Assembly (NCBI RefSeq): GCF_900111815.1
Contig: NZ_LT630004.1
Span: 1,286,320-1,350,319 of the forward strand
Reading direction: 5' to 3'
Source of the DNA: Bacillus massilinigeriensis
GTDB taxonomy: Bacteria; Bacillota; Bacilli; Bacillales; Cytobacillaceae
DNA length: 64,000 nucleotides
Shown here: in pieces, positions 51,899 to 61,193 of the stretch
Numbering within the stretch: the stretch's first letter is position 1
Layout: each line of letters opens with the position of its first letter
Translations under genes and position numbers: made by a program
The notes under the pieces: generated by a model
What the model was told of the DNA's origin: nothing
Database searches by the model: none
What the model saw: only the letters and a program-made list of their open reading frames with translations

Positions 51899-53336
51899 AA
51901 CTTAATTCTGATACTGTGACAAACTCATAACCTTCTGTTTTAAGGAATTCAAGTACTTTTTCCAGCGCTGATGCTGTTGTTGGATGGATATCGTGCATTA
52001 AAATAATTGAATTATTTTGGGTATTAGCCTTAACAATTGATAGGATTTGCTCAGGGTTTTTCGATTTCCAGTCAAGCGTATCGACTGTCCAAAGAACAGG
52101 TTCTCCGCCAGCTGAATTCTTTACCTGGTCATTTACAGCTCCATACGGAGGACGGTAGACCGTTGAAGGCGTTCCTGTTGCTGCTGCAATTGCATTGTTT
52201 GTCTTTTGAATTTCATCTTGAACTTCAATGGGAGCAAGTGTAGTCATATCTCTATGGTCCCAAGTATGGTTTCCTAGTTGATGACCTTCTTGTGCGATTT
52301 GTTTGGCTATATCAGGGTAAAAGTCCACACGGCTTCCAAGCATGAAAAAGGTTGCCTTTGCATCATACATCTTCAACATTTCTAAAATTTTTGGAGTATT
52401 GACTGGGTGGGGTCCATCATCGAAAGTCAGGGCCACTTTTTTGGCGGGCTGTTTTGTTGCACTATCCTGAATGTGTTGATTATCTTTAAGGTTGTTTTGT
52501 TCGTTTTCTTTTCTTCCAGGCGGCTGTTTAGCACTGTTAGGCTTCGGTTCGTCTTTTACTTTTAGCCTGTTCTTCCACTCTTTCCCCAATAATTCGCATA
52601 CCTCTCCCCACGTTACCGTTATTTCCGGCATACCTGCAGCTCCTGCGGTGACAAGGTATTTTCCAAATTTGAAATGAATGCCTTTATCCGTTAAATACAT
52701 ATTGGAAATATCATTGTTTTGAACGATATGCTCGTAAAGAGCCTCATCAAAATAGTAACCGCGTATTTCTATTGAGCTTCTAAACTGTCTGTCCAGAATT
52801 TGAAATAGCTGCTTTTTGTTTTCTTTAAAATTAGTGAACAATAACTTTTGGTCAATGAACTTGCCTTCTCTTGTATCTACAATAAAAACTTTGGTGTTGC
52901 TATGTCCATTCGCACCATTGATAAAGCTTTCCTCAGTAAAAACAATAGAATATAAATCTTCGCAACCTTTAAATATTTCAAATGATAATAATAATGTGGC
53001 AGGAGTTTTCTTTAGTCTTTTCGGATTTTCTATTTCAACGTCATGATCGAATGTATTTTGAACATCGATAATATATTTTTCTATCTTTTTATTTAAGCTG
53101 TCCTTTTGAAATACTGGAAAGTGGACGGCGCTATGGAAAGTATCTTCATCCCGAATATTTGATTTGATGTCCACTCCTTCATACTTAGAGTGTTCAAGAG
53201 TGGTATTATTGATTTTTCCCGCTGCTGTTTTTTCTGCCAGATTGAACTTGATGAGGTAAATCAATCCTATTGCTAAAAGTACCAGTACTAAAGTCAGTGT
53301 TGTATACTTCGATGGTTTCATGCTATCATCCTTCAT
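51897..53336 (-). CDS. pdaC: Polysaccharide deacetylase, PdaC-like
   Basis: A 479-residue membrane-anchored protein: signal anchor LTLVLVLLAIGLIYLI, a DUF4163/DUF3298 domain to about residue 250, a hydrophilic linker rich in Lys and Gln, then a NodB deacetylase domain. The NodB motifs are VALTFDDGPHPVNTPKIL, LGNHTWDHRDMTTL (HxxxH), RPPYGAVN, WTVDTLDW and ILMHDIH. This is the arrangement of B. subtilis PdaC, which deacetylates N-acetylmuramic acid in peptidoglycan. ATG at 53336 or the ATG four codons later could be the start; the first is kept. Monocistronic. Confidence 0.9.
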   Translation of the reverse strand: MKDDSMKPSKYTTLTLVLVLLAIGLIYLIKFNLAEKTAAGKINNTTLEHSKYEGVDIKSNIRDEDTFHSAVHFPVFQKDSLNKKIEKYIIDVQNTFDHDVEIENPKRLKKTPATLLLSFEIFKGCEDLYSIVFTEESFINGANGHSNTKVFIVDTREGKFIDQKLLFTNFKENKKQLFQILDRQFRSSIEIRGYYFDEALYEHIVQNNDISNMYLTDKGIHFKFGKYLVTAGAAGMPEITVTWGEVCELLGKEWKNRLKVKDEPKPNSAKQPPGRKENEQNNLKDNQHIQDSATKQPAKKVALTFDDGPHPVNTPKILEMLKMYDAKATFFMLGSRVDFYPDIAKQIAQEGHQLGNHTWDHRDMTTLAPIEVQDEIQKTNNAIAAATGTPSTVYRPPYGAVNDQVKNSAGGEPVLWTVDTLDWKSKNPEQILSIVKANTQNNSIILMHDIHPTTASALEKVLEFLKTEGYEFVTVSELS

Positions 53337-53611
53337 TTTCTATTGAATGGGGTTTCCATTCCAATTCTAAATCGGACTGGAAAAGCTCCGTACCTTAAAG
53401 GGTTTACTTTTTTATTTTCATATCTTCAAAAAATAGAGGAGGGAAAAATGCATTTATACTGGTAAAATATACTCCCTCTAAATATCGGGTATTTTTACCG
53501 ATTTTTTAGCAGTTTAAGAAAGTTTCTGTAAGGATATGATGCTTTCTTGAACTCCTGACCATTAAGCGATAAAGTAGGAAAAGAAGAGAATTTAAAGTAG
53601 GTGGCTACAGG

Positions 53612-55507
53612 GTGAAACGATATTTTACCATTGGAATGGCTGGACATATTGATCATGGAAAGACTTCGCTTACAAAAGCATTGACTAATGTGGACACAGA
53701 TCGGTTGAAAGAGGAAAAAGAACGGCAAATATCAATAGAACCAGGTTTTGCTCCTCTTTACGAAGATGATGATGTTCAAATATCTGTTGTTGACGTACCA
53801 GGACACGAGCGTTTTATCCGACAAATGATTGCCGGTGTAGCTGGAATTGATTTAGTAGTCCTTGTTGTGGCTGCAGATGAGGGCGTCATGCCTCAAACAA
53901 GAGAACATCTTGATATCTTAGGATTCCTTGGCATTGAATCAGGCATTATTGCAATCACGAAGATTGATCGTGTTGAAGAGGAGTTTATTGAGCTCGTTAA
54001 GGATGATATTCTGGCGGAGCTAGAAGGAAGCGTGTTTCAGGATGCCCCTTTCTTGCTTGTCGATTCCATTAAAAAAAAGGGGACAGAGGAACTAAAACAA
54101 ACGATCGTCACTATGTTGAAGTCTCGGGAAATGCGGGATTTCAGAGGAGCATTCCGGCTTCCGGTTGACCAGGTATTTACTGTGAAGGGACAGGGAACGG
54201 TTGTAAGGGGGACAGTTTTCGAAGGTTCTGTGGAGGAAGGGAAGATGTTGAGGGTCATGCCGCGGAATCTGGAGGTGAAGGCAAGGCAGCTTCAGGTACA
54301 TCACAAAGCAGCAAACATTGCTTTTGCAGGCCAACGTGTTGCAATTAACATAGCCGGGGCTTCAAAAGAAGAACTAAAACGAGGCGATGTCCTAGTATCC
54401 TCGGATAGATTTATTGTTACAAGAACGATTGATGTTGCTATTGTAACGGCTGGTGATCTCGAGTATCTCGTCAAGCAGAGAACTCCTGTCAAATGCCATA
54501 TTGGAACAGCAGAAGTAATGGGCAGGATTGTCTTTTTTGATAGAAATGAGCTCAAGGAGAATACAGAAGAAATTCTCTGCCAGCTAAGACTCGACGAAGA
54601 AATTGTTACGAAGCGCGGGGACCGGTTTATTATCAGAAGACCAAGTCCTCAAGAGACAATTGGCGGCGGCTGGGTAATAGACCCGCGTGGTAACAAGTAC
54701 AGATATGGAGAAAAGACAATCAAAGAGCTTCAAAAAAAGAAGGTTGGCACTCCACCCGAACGGATAGCTGCAGCGCTATTTGAAGGCAAGATACTATCCT
54801 TGGCCCAATTGAGTAAGCGAACTGCATTGGATGAAGGTATCTTAAAAGATTATCTCGGAAGTGAAACAATCGTTAAAGTCAACAGCAAGGAATTTACGAT
54901 TAGAAGTCTTGTTGATGCCATGAAAGATGATCTTGAGGATAGGCTAGATGAATTTCACCGCCATAATCCGATGCGCAAGGGAGTGAATAAGGCAGAGCTC
55001 TTACAACCGTTGCAGGAAATGTTCCCGCGTACTCTTCTAGAATTTGTATTGGAAGAAGGATTGAGTGAGGGACTTTTTAACCGGGAAGGGCAATTTGTCA
55101 AACTTTTATCTTTCCAACCTCATGTCCCGAAAAATTGGGAGAAACGGACAGAAGGTATGTTAACAGCTCTTCAACATGACGGTTTGCATGTCCGCTATCT
55201 TTCGGATTATATCAAGGATGCTGGTATACCAGAGCATATTGCTGGTGAGCTAAAAAAGTTTCTGGAAGAGAGTCGCATGATTGTTCCTCTTGATCAGCAG
55301 TACTACTGGCATTCAGAGTTATTTGACAGCACTGTTGAAAAATTGAATCGTGGAACCGGGACAGAATTTGAGGTTGGCGATGCAAAAGCTATCTTAGGGT
55401 TATCCCGAAAGTATCTCATTCCGCTCCTTGAAAGATTAGACAGCTTGAACTATACAAAAAGAGCTGGAAATAAGAGAATTTGGCTTCCAAATCCTTTAAG
55501 ACGCTAG
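53612..55507 (+). CDS. selB: Selenocysteine-specific elongation factor SelB
   Basis: A 631-residue SelB. The GTPase has GHIDHGKT (11-18), DVPGHE (61-66) and TKIDRV (116-121), where EF-Tu has NKCD. Beta-barrel domains II-III follow ([37 protein letters not shown]), then four winged helices, the last ending with [20 protein letters not shown], typical of SelB. It brings Sec-tRNA to UGA codons next to a SECIS hairpin. GTG at 53612 has GGTGG seven bases upstream. selA, selC and selD are not adjacent, which is unusual, as selA often precedes selB. Its presence implies UGA recoding in this organism, relevant to cadA at 12235. Confidence 0.93.
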   Translation: MKRYFTIGMAGHIDHGKTSLTKALTNVDTDRLKEEKERQISIEPGFAPLYEDDDVQISVVDVPGHERFIRQMIAGVAGIDLVVLVVAADEGVMPQTREHLDILGFLGIESGIIAITKIDRVEEEFIELVKDDILAELEGSVFQDAPFLLVDSIKKKGTEELKQTIVTMLKSREMRDFRGAFRLPVDQVFTVKGQGTVVRGTVFEGSVEEGKMLRVMPRNLEVKARQLQVHHKAANIAFAGQRVAINIAGASKEELKRGDVLVSSDRFIVTRTIDVAIVTAGDLEYLVKQRTPVKCHIGTAEVMGRIVFFDRNELKENTEEILCQLRLDEEIVTKRGDRFIIRRPSPQETIGGGWVIDPRGNKYRYGEKTIKELQKKKVGTPPERIAAALFEGKILSLAQLSKRTALDEGILKDYLGSETIVKVNSKEFTIRSLVDAMKDDLEDRLDEFHRHNPMRKGVNKAELLQPLQEMFPRTLLEFVLEEGLSEGLFNREGQFVKLLSFQPHVPKNWEKRTEGMLTALQHDGLHVRYLSDYIKDAGIPEHIAGELKKFLEESRMIVPLDQQYYWHSELFDSTVEKLNRGTGTEFEVGDAKAILGLSRKYLIPLLERLDSLNYTKRAGNKRIWLPNPLRR

Positions 55508-55567
55508 CTTTATTGAGGCAACAGAAAAAATTGTAGATTAGATGAAACTTTCTTTCTGCCTACAACA

Positions 55568-55612
55568 AAAAAGTCATGCTTCCATCCGACTTGGATGGAA
55601 GCATGACTTTTT
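55568..55612. terminator. Perfect 20-bp hairpin terminator
   Basis: Arms 55568-55587 and 55593-55612 are exact inverted copies with a GACTT loop and A- and T-runs at the ends, so it should work in both directions between selB and the convergent yneR-like gene. Confidence 0.9.
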
Positions 55613-55675
55613 CAGCGGCATCCTTGAATGTACTTTGTGTTAGCAAAAGAATTGCAAAACACACGCCTATGATTA

Positions 55676-55978
55676 TTAATGTTGAATTTCTTTATAGCGA
55701 GCACATATCTCATTCGATTTTTCACAAAGCTTCAATTCTACATCCGTGTCGTCGAAGAACCACTGATCGTTTGTTTCTACAAAAAAGGTGACACCATTTT
55801 GCTCCTGCTGTATGGATGGATTTGCTGGTTCTTCTATCGAGAAAGCAAGGCTGTATCCTTTGTTTTTTTCACCAAAGCCTGCGTATTGTGGATATAGTCG
55901 GATTGTATATGGTTTCTGGGCATCAAATTCCCGTTCGAACCAACCTAAAGCTCTGTCATCGATAGTTATCATTTCCAT
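55676..55978 (-). CDS. HesB/YneR-family protein
   Basis: A 100-residue protein of the HesB-like fold. MITIDDRALGWFEREF, IRLYPQYAGFGEKNKGYSLAFSIE and VTFFVETNDQWFFDDTDVELK match YneR-type proteins. The Cys residues that bind iron-sulfur clusters in IscA are missing at their usual positions, so it is probably not a scaffold. GAAGGATGG precedes ATG at 55978. Function unknown. Confidence 0.82.
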   Translation of the reverse strand: MEMITIDDRALGWFEREFDAQKPYTIRLYPQYAGFGEKNKGYSLAFSIEEPANPSIQQEQNGVTFFVETNDQWFFDDTDVELKLCEKSNEICARYKEIQH

Positions 55979-56254
55979 GCACCATCCTTCAACCTATTTT
56001 TATAGTAAAACATCATAGCAGAAAGCTTTTTCCCTTGACTTCTTTCTCATAGCTTGAGCCCTTGCTTTTTGTTGCGTTCATTTCGACAAGCCAACATTTA
56101 TTGTACTTATAAATTCATTATAAAATTGTTGAAGGAATGCAAATGTAAGTATTGTTACAAATAATCTACAATCTAAAAGTAAAATTTTTCTCTCTGTATA
56201 TATATTCCATATAGCTCGCATAATAATGTCATTATTGTTATGGGGGAGATATGT

Positions 56255-56971
56255 TTGCCGGAATATACCAGTATAGTCGTTCGTTCTTTCATATTTTTAT
56301 TTCTGCTTTTTGTCATAACAAAGCTTGTAGGGAAAAAACAGCTTGCAGAGCTTTCATTTTTTGAATACGCATCTGGAATAACAATTGGAAGTATTGCAGG
56401 GGAAGTAATAATGGGGCTTGAAAATAATATTATGCACGGAGTTTCGGCAATAATTATATTTGGAGTATTGACTTACCTCGTGGATGTATTGTCGATTAAA
56501 AGTAAGAGTTTTCGTGATACCGTGGAGGGAAAAGCAACCATACTGATTAAAGGGGGAAAAGTATTAGAAGAGAATTTAAGAAAAGAAAAATACTCGATTG
56601 ATGAATTATCTTCGCTTCTTAGAAAAAAAGGAGTATTTGATTATGGAGATGTAGAATTGGCGGTTCTGGAGCCGAAAGGAGATTTGAGTGTCTTGCTAAA
56701 ACGCAATAAACAGCCGTTAACCCCCGGTGATTTTAATATGCACTTAGAGAAGGAAAAGGAAACCCATATCATTATCATGGACGGTTATATTCTTGATGGC
56801 CCGCTAATGGATGCTGGTAGGAGTAAGAAATGGGTTTACGATAAACTCGGAAAAAAGGGGATCAGTGTAAAAGATGTGTTTATAGGTCAAGTTGATAATG
56901 AAGGAAAAATGGAGATTGACCTATATGATGATGGAGAGAGAAAGCAAGGTCAAGAAAAAGGTAAACATTAA
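56255..56971 (+). CDS. DUF421-family membrane protein (YetF-like)
   Basis: A 238-residue protein. Three membrane segments (IVVRSFIFLFLLFVITKLV, ASGITIGSIAGEVIMG and VSAIIIFGVLTYLVDVL) precede the cytoplasmic YetF domain with GKATILIKGGKVLEENLRKEKYSIDELSSLLRKKGVFDYGDVELAVLEPKG. Members such as YetF, YdfR and YkjA take part in spore and membrane functions not well defined. TTG at 56255 follows GGGGGAGA with good spacing; an upstream ATG sits on that site. Single gene. Confidence 0.88.
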   Translation: MPEYTSIVVRSFIFLFLLFVITKLVGKKQLAELSFFEYASGITIGSIAGEVIMGLENNIMHGVSAIIIFGVLTYLVDVLSIKSKSFRDTVEGKATILIKGGKVLEENLRKEKYSIDELSSLLRKKGVFDYGDVELAVLEPKGDLSVLLKRNKQPLTPGDFNMHLEKEKETHIIIMDGYILDGPLMDAGRSKKWVYDKLGKKGISVKDVFIGQVDNEGKMEIDLYDDGERKQGQEKGKH

Positions 56972-57092
56972 GATTGCATTACACTAATATTACATAAAAA
57001 TTTCAAATATGAAGAAAAAAGCTGGAATCCCTTATTTATCAATAGTATAGCCATTTTCTTCAAGAGAAGCTTTGATATGTTGATGGTAAAAT

Positions 57093-57117
57093 GTGGTGGA
57101 TAAGCCACTTTTTTTAT
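57093..57117 (+). terminator. Short terminator-like hairpin
   Basis: GTGG and CCAC, with a flanking wobble pair, enclose ATAAG and are followed by seven Ts. It is the only terminator candidate after the DUF421 gene. Confidence 0.4.
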
Positions 57118-57178
57118 ATACCATGGAGGCAACTGAAGCGATAGTATTGTTCTGTAATACTATTAAGGAGTTGCTATC

Positions 57179-57979
57179 ATGAAAAAACATCTAGTAACGG
57201 CTGCTGCTATTGCAGGGGTATTGATCACTAGCTTTAACGGGACGGCAAGTGCCCATGAACAGATTCATACTGTTAAAAACGGAGAAACATTATGGAGTCT
57301 TTCCAGATTATACAGTACAACGGTAGAAAACCTAAAGCAATGGAATAGGCTCAGCTCTTCTGCCATTTATGTCAATCAAAAATTGACAACGATTGCTCCT
57401 CATTCTCACACAGGCACCCAACAACAGGGAGCATCTACATCTACGGCTTACACAGTAAAAAGTGGTGATTCACTATGGAATATTGCTAGAAATTATTCTA
57501 TGACTGTCAGCCAATTAAAGGCGCTGAATAATCTATCATCCGATACCATTTATCCTGGACAAACTTTAAAGGTTAGTGGAAATGTGACGGCAACGCCATC
57601 CTCGCCCGCTCCATCTTCTTCCAAAGTAAATTCACTAGTGTTAGAAGCAAAAAAATATATCGGTGTTCCATATGTATGGGGAGGAAGTACACCTTCCGGC
57701 TTCGACTGCAGCGGATATTTGCAATATGTTTATAGCAAAGTAGGAGTTTTCATTCCTCGAACTGTTGCAACCATTTGGAATGCAACAACAAGAGTATCTT
57801 CACCAAGCGTTGGGGATATCGTATTCTACGAAACTTATAAAACTGGTCCTTCGCATGCAGGGATTTATCTGGGTAACAATAAGTTTATTCATGCTGGCTC
57901 TTCGCGCGGAGTCGAAATCAGTGATATGGGCAACAGCTATTGGAAGGCACGCTATCTTGGTGCAAAGGCGGCATTGTAA
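57179..57979 (+). CDS. LysM-NlpC/P60 cell wall endopeptidase
   Basis: A 266-residue secreted protein. Signal peptide to about residue 26 (LVTAAAIAGVLITSFNGTASA), LysM repeats at about 29-72 (VKNGETLWSLSRLYSTT) and 91-134 (VKSGDSLWNIARNYSMT), a Ser/Pro linker, and an NlpC/P60 domain with FDCSGY (Cys 177), PSHAGIYLG (His) and KFIHAGS. It resembles LytE/LytF/CwlS D,L-endopeptidases that cut peptide cross-bridges during growth. AAGGAG precedes ATG. The LysM count is lower than in LytF. Monocistronic with a terminator at 58077. Confidence 0.93.
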   Translation: MKKHLVTAAAIAGVLITSFNGTASAHEQIHTVKNGETLWSLSRLYSTTVENLKQWNRLSSSAIYVNQKLTTIAPHSHTGTQQQGASTSTAYTVKSGDSLWNIARNYSMTVSQLKALNNLSSDTIYPGQTLKVSGNVTATPSSPAPSSSKVNSLVLEAKKYIGVPYVWGGSTPSGFDCSGYLQYVYSKVGVFIPRTVATIWNATTRVSSPSVGDIVFYETYKTGPSHAGIYLGNNKFIHAGSSRGVEISDMGNSYWKARYLGAKAAL

Positions 57980-58076
57980 GTAAGATATTTGAAGGGATTT
58001 AGCTCTCATTACTCTATTAAATATGAATAGAGCCCTAAAATTTGATAACTGAATGCTCTTTGACATATAATTCTAT

Positions 58077-58110
58077 TAAGCGATTGCATTCATATATGCA
58101 CGCTTTTTTC
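58077..58110 (+). terminator. Terminator of the NlpC/P60 gene
   Basis: AAGCG and CGCTT pair outside an inner GCAT/ATGC helix, followed by six Ts. It lies about 100 bases after the stop. Confidence 0.65.
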
Positions 58111-58187
58111 TTTATTAGGTAAGATGTCTGTAAATGCTCAGCAACTGGGTTGATCGTAGAAATAAAAGAGTTGGAGGCAAAAGAACA

Positions 58188-58544
58188 GTGAGAATTCCAA
58201 TATTGAAGATTAAAGAATATTTATTGGTATCGATCCAGGTGGAACTTGATGATCAGACTGTTCTTGAATTTCAGGAAGATTTGCTGAACAAGATTGCAGA
58301 AACAGATGCTAGAGGCGTTGTCATTGATTTGACGTCTGTTGATATGGTTGATTCTTTTATTGCTAAAGTGTTAGGAGACGTCGTGACAATGACTAGTTTG
58401 ATGGGGTCTGTAACAGTCCTAAGCGGTATTCAGCCTTCTGTAGCCATCACGCTGATTGAGCTTGGTATCACTCTTGATAATGTGCACACAGCTATGGATC
58501 TTGACCAAGGCATTCTTATTTTGAATCGTTTATTAGAGGGCTGA
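58188..58544 (+). CDS. rsbS: RsbS-type STAS antagonist
   Basis: A 118-residue STAS protein. [21 protein letters not shown] begins it, and [19 protein letters not shown] holds the conserved Ser phosphorylated by RsbT. In the SigB stressosome RsbS and RsbR hold RsbT. GTG at 58188 follows GGAGG with long spacing. Only rsbT follows; rsbR, rsbU, rsbV, rsbW and sigB are not in the window. Confidence 0.9.
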   Translation: MRIPILKIKEYLLVSIQVELDDQTVLEFQEDLLNKIAETDARGVVIDLTSVDMVDSFIAKVLGDVVTMTSLMGSVTVLSGIQPSVAITLIELGITLDNVHTAMDLDQGILILNRLLEG

Positions 58545-58547
58545 TGT

Positions 58548-58949
58548 ATGGGCGAAACGATACGGATTGTCATTAATAATGAGATTGACATAGTAGTTGC
58601 ACGCCAAAAGGGAAGAGAGTTATCAAAAGCAGTCCATTTTGGCATTGTGGACCAGTCGAGAATTACAACCGCGATTTCGGAGCTTGCCAGAAATATTTAT
58701 CTGTACGCTAGCCATGGGGAAATAAGGCTGTCAATCAAGGAAGAGAACAGGAAGAAAGGTCTCGAGATTATTGCAGAGGATAAGGGACCGGGGATTGATG
58801 ATATAAGGAAGGCGCTTGAAGATGGCTATACCACCTCAAATGGACTTGGTGCAGGTCTTCCCGGTGTCAAACGGTTAATGGATACCTTTAGTATTGAATC
58901 AGTTCCTGGAGAAGGAACAAAAATAACTGCATTAAAATGGACAAAATAA
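58548..58949 (+). CDS. rsbT: RsbT-type serine kinase
   Basis: A 133-residue GHKL kinase. DIVVARQKGRELSKAVHFG, ARNIYLYA, IIAEDKGPGIDDI and GLGAGLPGVKRLMDTF match RsbT almost residue by residue. It phosphorylates RsbS (and RsbR) and activates an RsbU-type phosphatase. GAGGG lies just before ATG, four bases after the rsbS stop. Without rsbU nearby, the pair must act with partners elsewhere or with another phosphatase or cyclase. Confidence 0.92.
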   Translation: MGETIRIVINNEIDIVVARQKGRELSKAVHFGIVDQSRITTAISELARNIYLYASHGEIRLSIKEENRKKGLEIIAEDKGPGIDDIRKALEDGYTTSNGLGAGLPGVKRLMDTFSIESVPGEGTKITALKWTK

Positions 58950-58983
58950 AAGGCTGATGGAGGAATTCCTCTATCAGCCTTTT
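58948..58983. terminator. Bidirectional terminator
   Basis: AAAAGGCTGAT pairs with ATCAGCCTTTT, with inner AGG/CCT pairing, between the convergent rsbT and small gene. Confidence 0.85.
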
Positions 58984-59119
58984 ACATATCCACCCATTGT
59001 CTTCGTACTTGCTCCCGTGCAATGTTAATAATTTCATCTTCTGTCGCCTCTGTTGAGGCAATAACATTTGTGATATATTTTTGCCCTCCAAGGTCAATAC
59101 TTACAGTGAATTCTCTCAT
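58982..59119 (-). CDS. Small BA3454-like protein, 45 residues
   Basis: ATG at 59119 on the minus strand follows AAGGAAGG. The product is MREFTVSIDLGGQKYITNVI followed by ASTEATEDEIINIAREQVRRQW, a beta-hairpin then a helix. It resembles short Bacillus proteins annotated as BA3454-family stress response proteins. The stop lies at the terminator shared with rsbT. Confidence 0.65.
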   Translation of the reverse strand: MREFTVSIDLGGQKYITNVIASTEATEDEIINIAREQVRRQWVDM

Positions 59120-59772
59120 TTTTTCCTTCCTTCTTTCATGTTGTTCATTTGGTCACAAGGGGTTAGTAATTACGTGATATATATATACCAATAACCTAAT
59201 AGTTTTAAACCCTGAAGAAAAGCTAAGTTGAGTTTGCAATAAAACAATGTACTGATGATAAATACAAGCAACAAATATTCGAAGAACCCCTGGTCTAGGT
59301 CCATGATTTTGAGTAACTTTCCCAAATTCGACAAATTGCTACAATCCGGAATGATATTATATGGAAAGCTTATTTATGCCATCTATACAAGGTTCAATAG
59401 CAAGTATTTTTGAAACCAGACGGCTATAAATCCTTCCGGCAGCTTGATTTGAATAAAATAGACAAATGTGTTTACGTTCTTCAGTGAAACCAGCAATGAG
59501 GGTCTCAAGCATATCTAAAGAAACTCTTTATGAGAGGCGAAAGTCTTGATGTCCCCGGGAATGAAATAAACAATATTTCGCTATTTTAAAATGCTAATCT
59601 ATCTTTTTTTCTCTTAAACATGGAAAGTTATTCCTCTATGAAAATAGTCTGAAAGTCGGAAGGGTTTTCCCAAACTAATTCAATAAGCTAGTGATTGCGG
59701 AATTTCGAAAATTATAATTATAATAAAAATGCAGCAACCGATGCTGCTAAACTTTTGGAAGAGGTGAAGGGT
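59120..59772. other. Long gene-free stretch upstream of the protease
   Basis: About 650 bases without a convincing gene. A 51-codon minus-strand ORF (59357-59512, with KHICLFYSNQAAGRIYSRL) has no ribosome site. Codons in frame with the protease extend up to 59695 (NYNYNKNAATDAAKLLEE) but lack a start signal. No riboswitch, tRNA or repeat was recognised; the protease promoter should lie in the second half. Confidence 0.4.
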
Positions 59773-61041
59773 TTGAGGAGAAGAAAGGTATTAAATAGTG
59801 CACTACTAGGCGTCATGTTGTCAGCATCTGTTTTTACAACAAGTGCATTTGGACAGGAACAGGAGCAGGTAAATCAGGATAGCAGCTATCGAGTGCTAAT
59901 CAAAGGGGAAAAAGCTGCTAAGTCTATGGCTCAGAAGAATTATGGAAAACGCTGGGACTTTGGTGGGGAAGGCTTTACGACTACTGTGAATGCTAAGCAA
60001 TACCTAGCATTAAAGAAAAACAAAAATTTAAAAATAGAAACTATTAAAGAAGTTAGCCTAGATCCTGTTATCCAAAGAAAGAAAGTAATCACAAAACCGA
60101 AGGCAGCACCTTCCGACCAAACACCATGGGGAATTGCCGCCATCTATAATGACCAGAATATTACCTCTACATCCGGAGGAGATGGTATCAAGGTTGCCGT
60201 GTTGGATACAGGGGTAAACCGCAATCATCCTGATCTTGTAGGAAATATGGAACAATGTAAGGACTTCACTCAGACAAGCGCTCCTATCGTTAACGGCTCT
60301 TGCGTTGACCGCCAAGGACATGGAACACACGTATCTGGCACCGTGCTTGCGAATGCTGGAAGTGCAGGAACTGGTATTTATGGAGTAGCACCTCAATCAG
60401 AACTTTGGGCTTACAAAGTATTGAATGATAATGGCTCCGGTTATCCTGATGATATTGCGGCAGCAATTCGCCATGTTGCTGATGAAGCAGCACGTACTGG
60501 CACAAAGGCTGTTATCAATATGTCACTCGGTTCCGATGCGAAAGATACTATGATTGCTAGTGCAGTAGATTATGCTTACAATAAAGGCGTGTTAGTCATT
60601 TCTGCAGCAGGAAACAGCGGACCAAGTGCAAATACGATTGGATACCCTGGTGCACTTGTCAATTCAGTTGCGGTAGCTTCACTAGATAATTCTATTGTCA
60701 ATGGCACACATAGTGTTTCAGACTTTTCATCCAGAGGAAATCCAAATACGGATGGAGATTATATCATTCAGGAAAAAGATGTTGAGCTTTCAGGCCCTGG
60801 TGGTGACATCTATTCAACATCTGTTACTGGCGGCTATACAACGATGAGCGGAACTTCCATGGCCACGCCACATATTGCAGGTCTTGCTGCTAAGATTTGG
60901 TCTTCAAACAAATCTTTGACAAATGTTCAGATGCGTGCTGAGCTGCAAAAACGTGCGAAGCTATATGATATTAAAGGTGGCACAGGAGCAGGAACTGGTG
61001 ATGATTATGCTTCTGGTTTTGGATTCCCGAGAGTAAAATAA
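59773..61041 (+). CDS. Secreted subtilisin-like serine protease
   Basis: A 422-residue subtilase. Signal peptide RRRKVLNSALLGVMLSASVF, an inhibitor-like propeptide from about residue 30 to 115, then the S8 catalytic domain with Asp 145 in AVLDTGV, His 186 in GHGTHVSG, NSGPS and Ser 362 in SGTSMATPH. Two Cys before the active-site His (QCKDFT and GSCVDRQ) match the disulfide of cold-adapted Bacillus subtilisins of the S41/sphericase kind. TTG at 59773 is preferred because GAGGTGAAGG lies directly upstream. It is followed by a hairpin and an RNPP-type regulator, and quorum regulators of this type often control proteases. Confidence 0.92.
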   Translation: MRRRKVLNSALLGVMLSASVFTTSAFGQEQEQVNQDSSYRVLIKGEKAAKSMAQKNYGKRWDFGGEGFTTTVNAKQYLALKKNKNLKIETIKEVSLDPVIQRKKVITKPKAAPSDQTPWGIAAIYNDQNITSTSGGDGIKVAVLDTGVNRNHPDLVGNMEQCKDFTQTSAPIVNGSCVDRQGHGTHVSGTVLANAGSAGTGIYGVAPQSELWAYKVLNDNGSGYPDDIAAAIRHVADEAARTGTKAVINMSLGSDAKDTMIASAVDYAYNKGVLVISAAGNSGPSANTIGYPGALVNSVAVASLDNSIVNGTHSVSDFSSRGNPNTDGDYIIQEKDVELSGPGGDIYSTSVTGGYTTMSGTSMATPHIAGLAAKIWSSNKSLTNVQMRAELQKRAKLYDIKGGTGAGTGDDYASGFGFPRVK

Positions 61042-61052
61042 AATTTCTAGCA

Positions 61053-61086
61053 GGAAGCAGCCTAAGTATTAAATAGGGCTGCTTTC
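61053..61086 (+). terminator. Hairpin after the protease gene
   Basis: GGAAGCAGCC pairs with GGCTGCTTTC (one wobble). The T-tract after it is weak, so read-through into the regulator is possible. Confidence 0.55.
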
Positions 61087-61193
61087 AGCCTTAATATTAA
61101 GAAAAAATTGAAAAATTAGAAAAACAGGACTTTTTTACTGTTTACCTTCCTGAAAAAAATGTTACATTTATAAGAAACGGCAGGTGAACACAT

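Noticed and set aside
53337-53611. Possible tRNA-Sec gene next to selB
   Set aside because: No cloverleaf, TTCGAATC-type arm or TCA anticodon context could be found.
53612-55507. SelB read as an EF-Tu-like or ribosome-protection GTPase
   Set aside because: TKID in place of NKCD, the domain order and the C-terminal winged helices fit SelB only.
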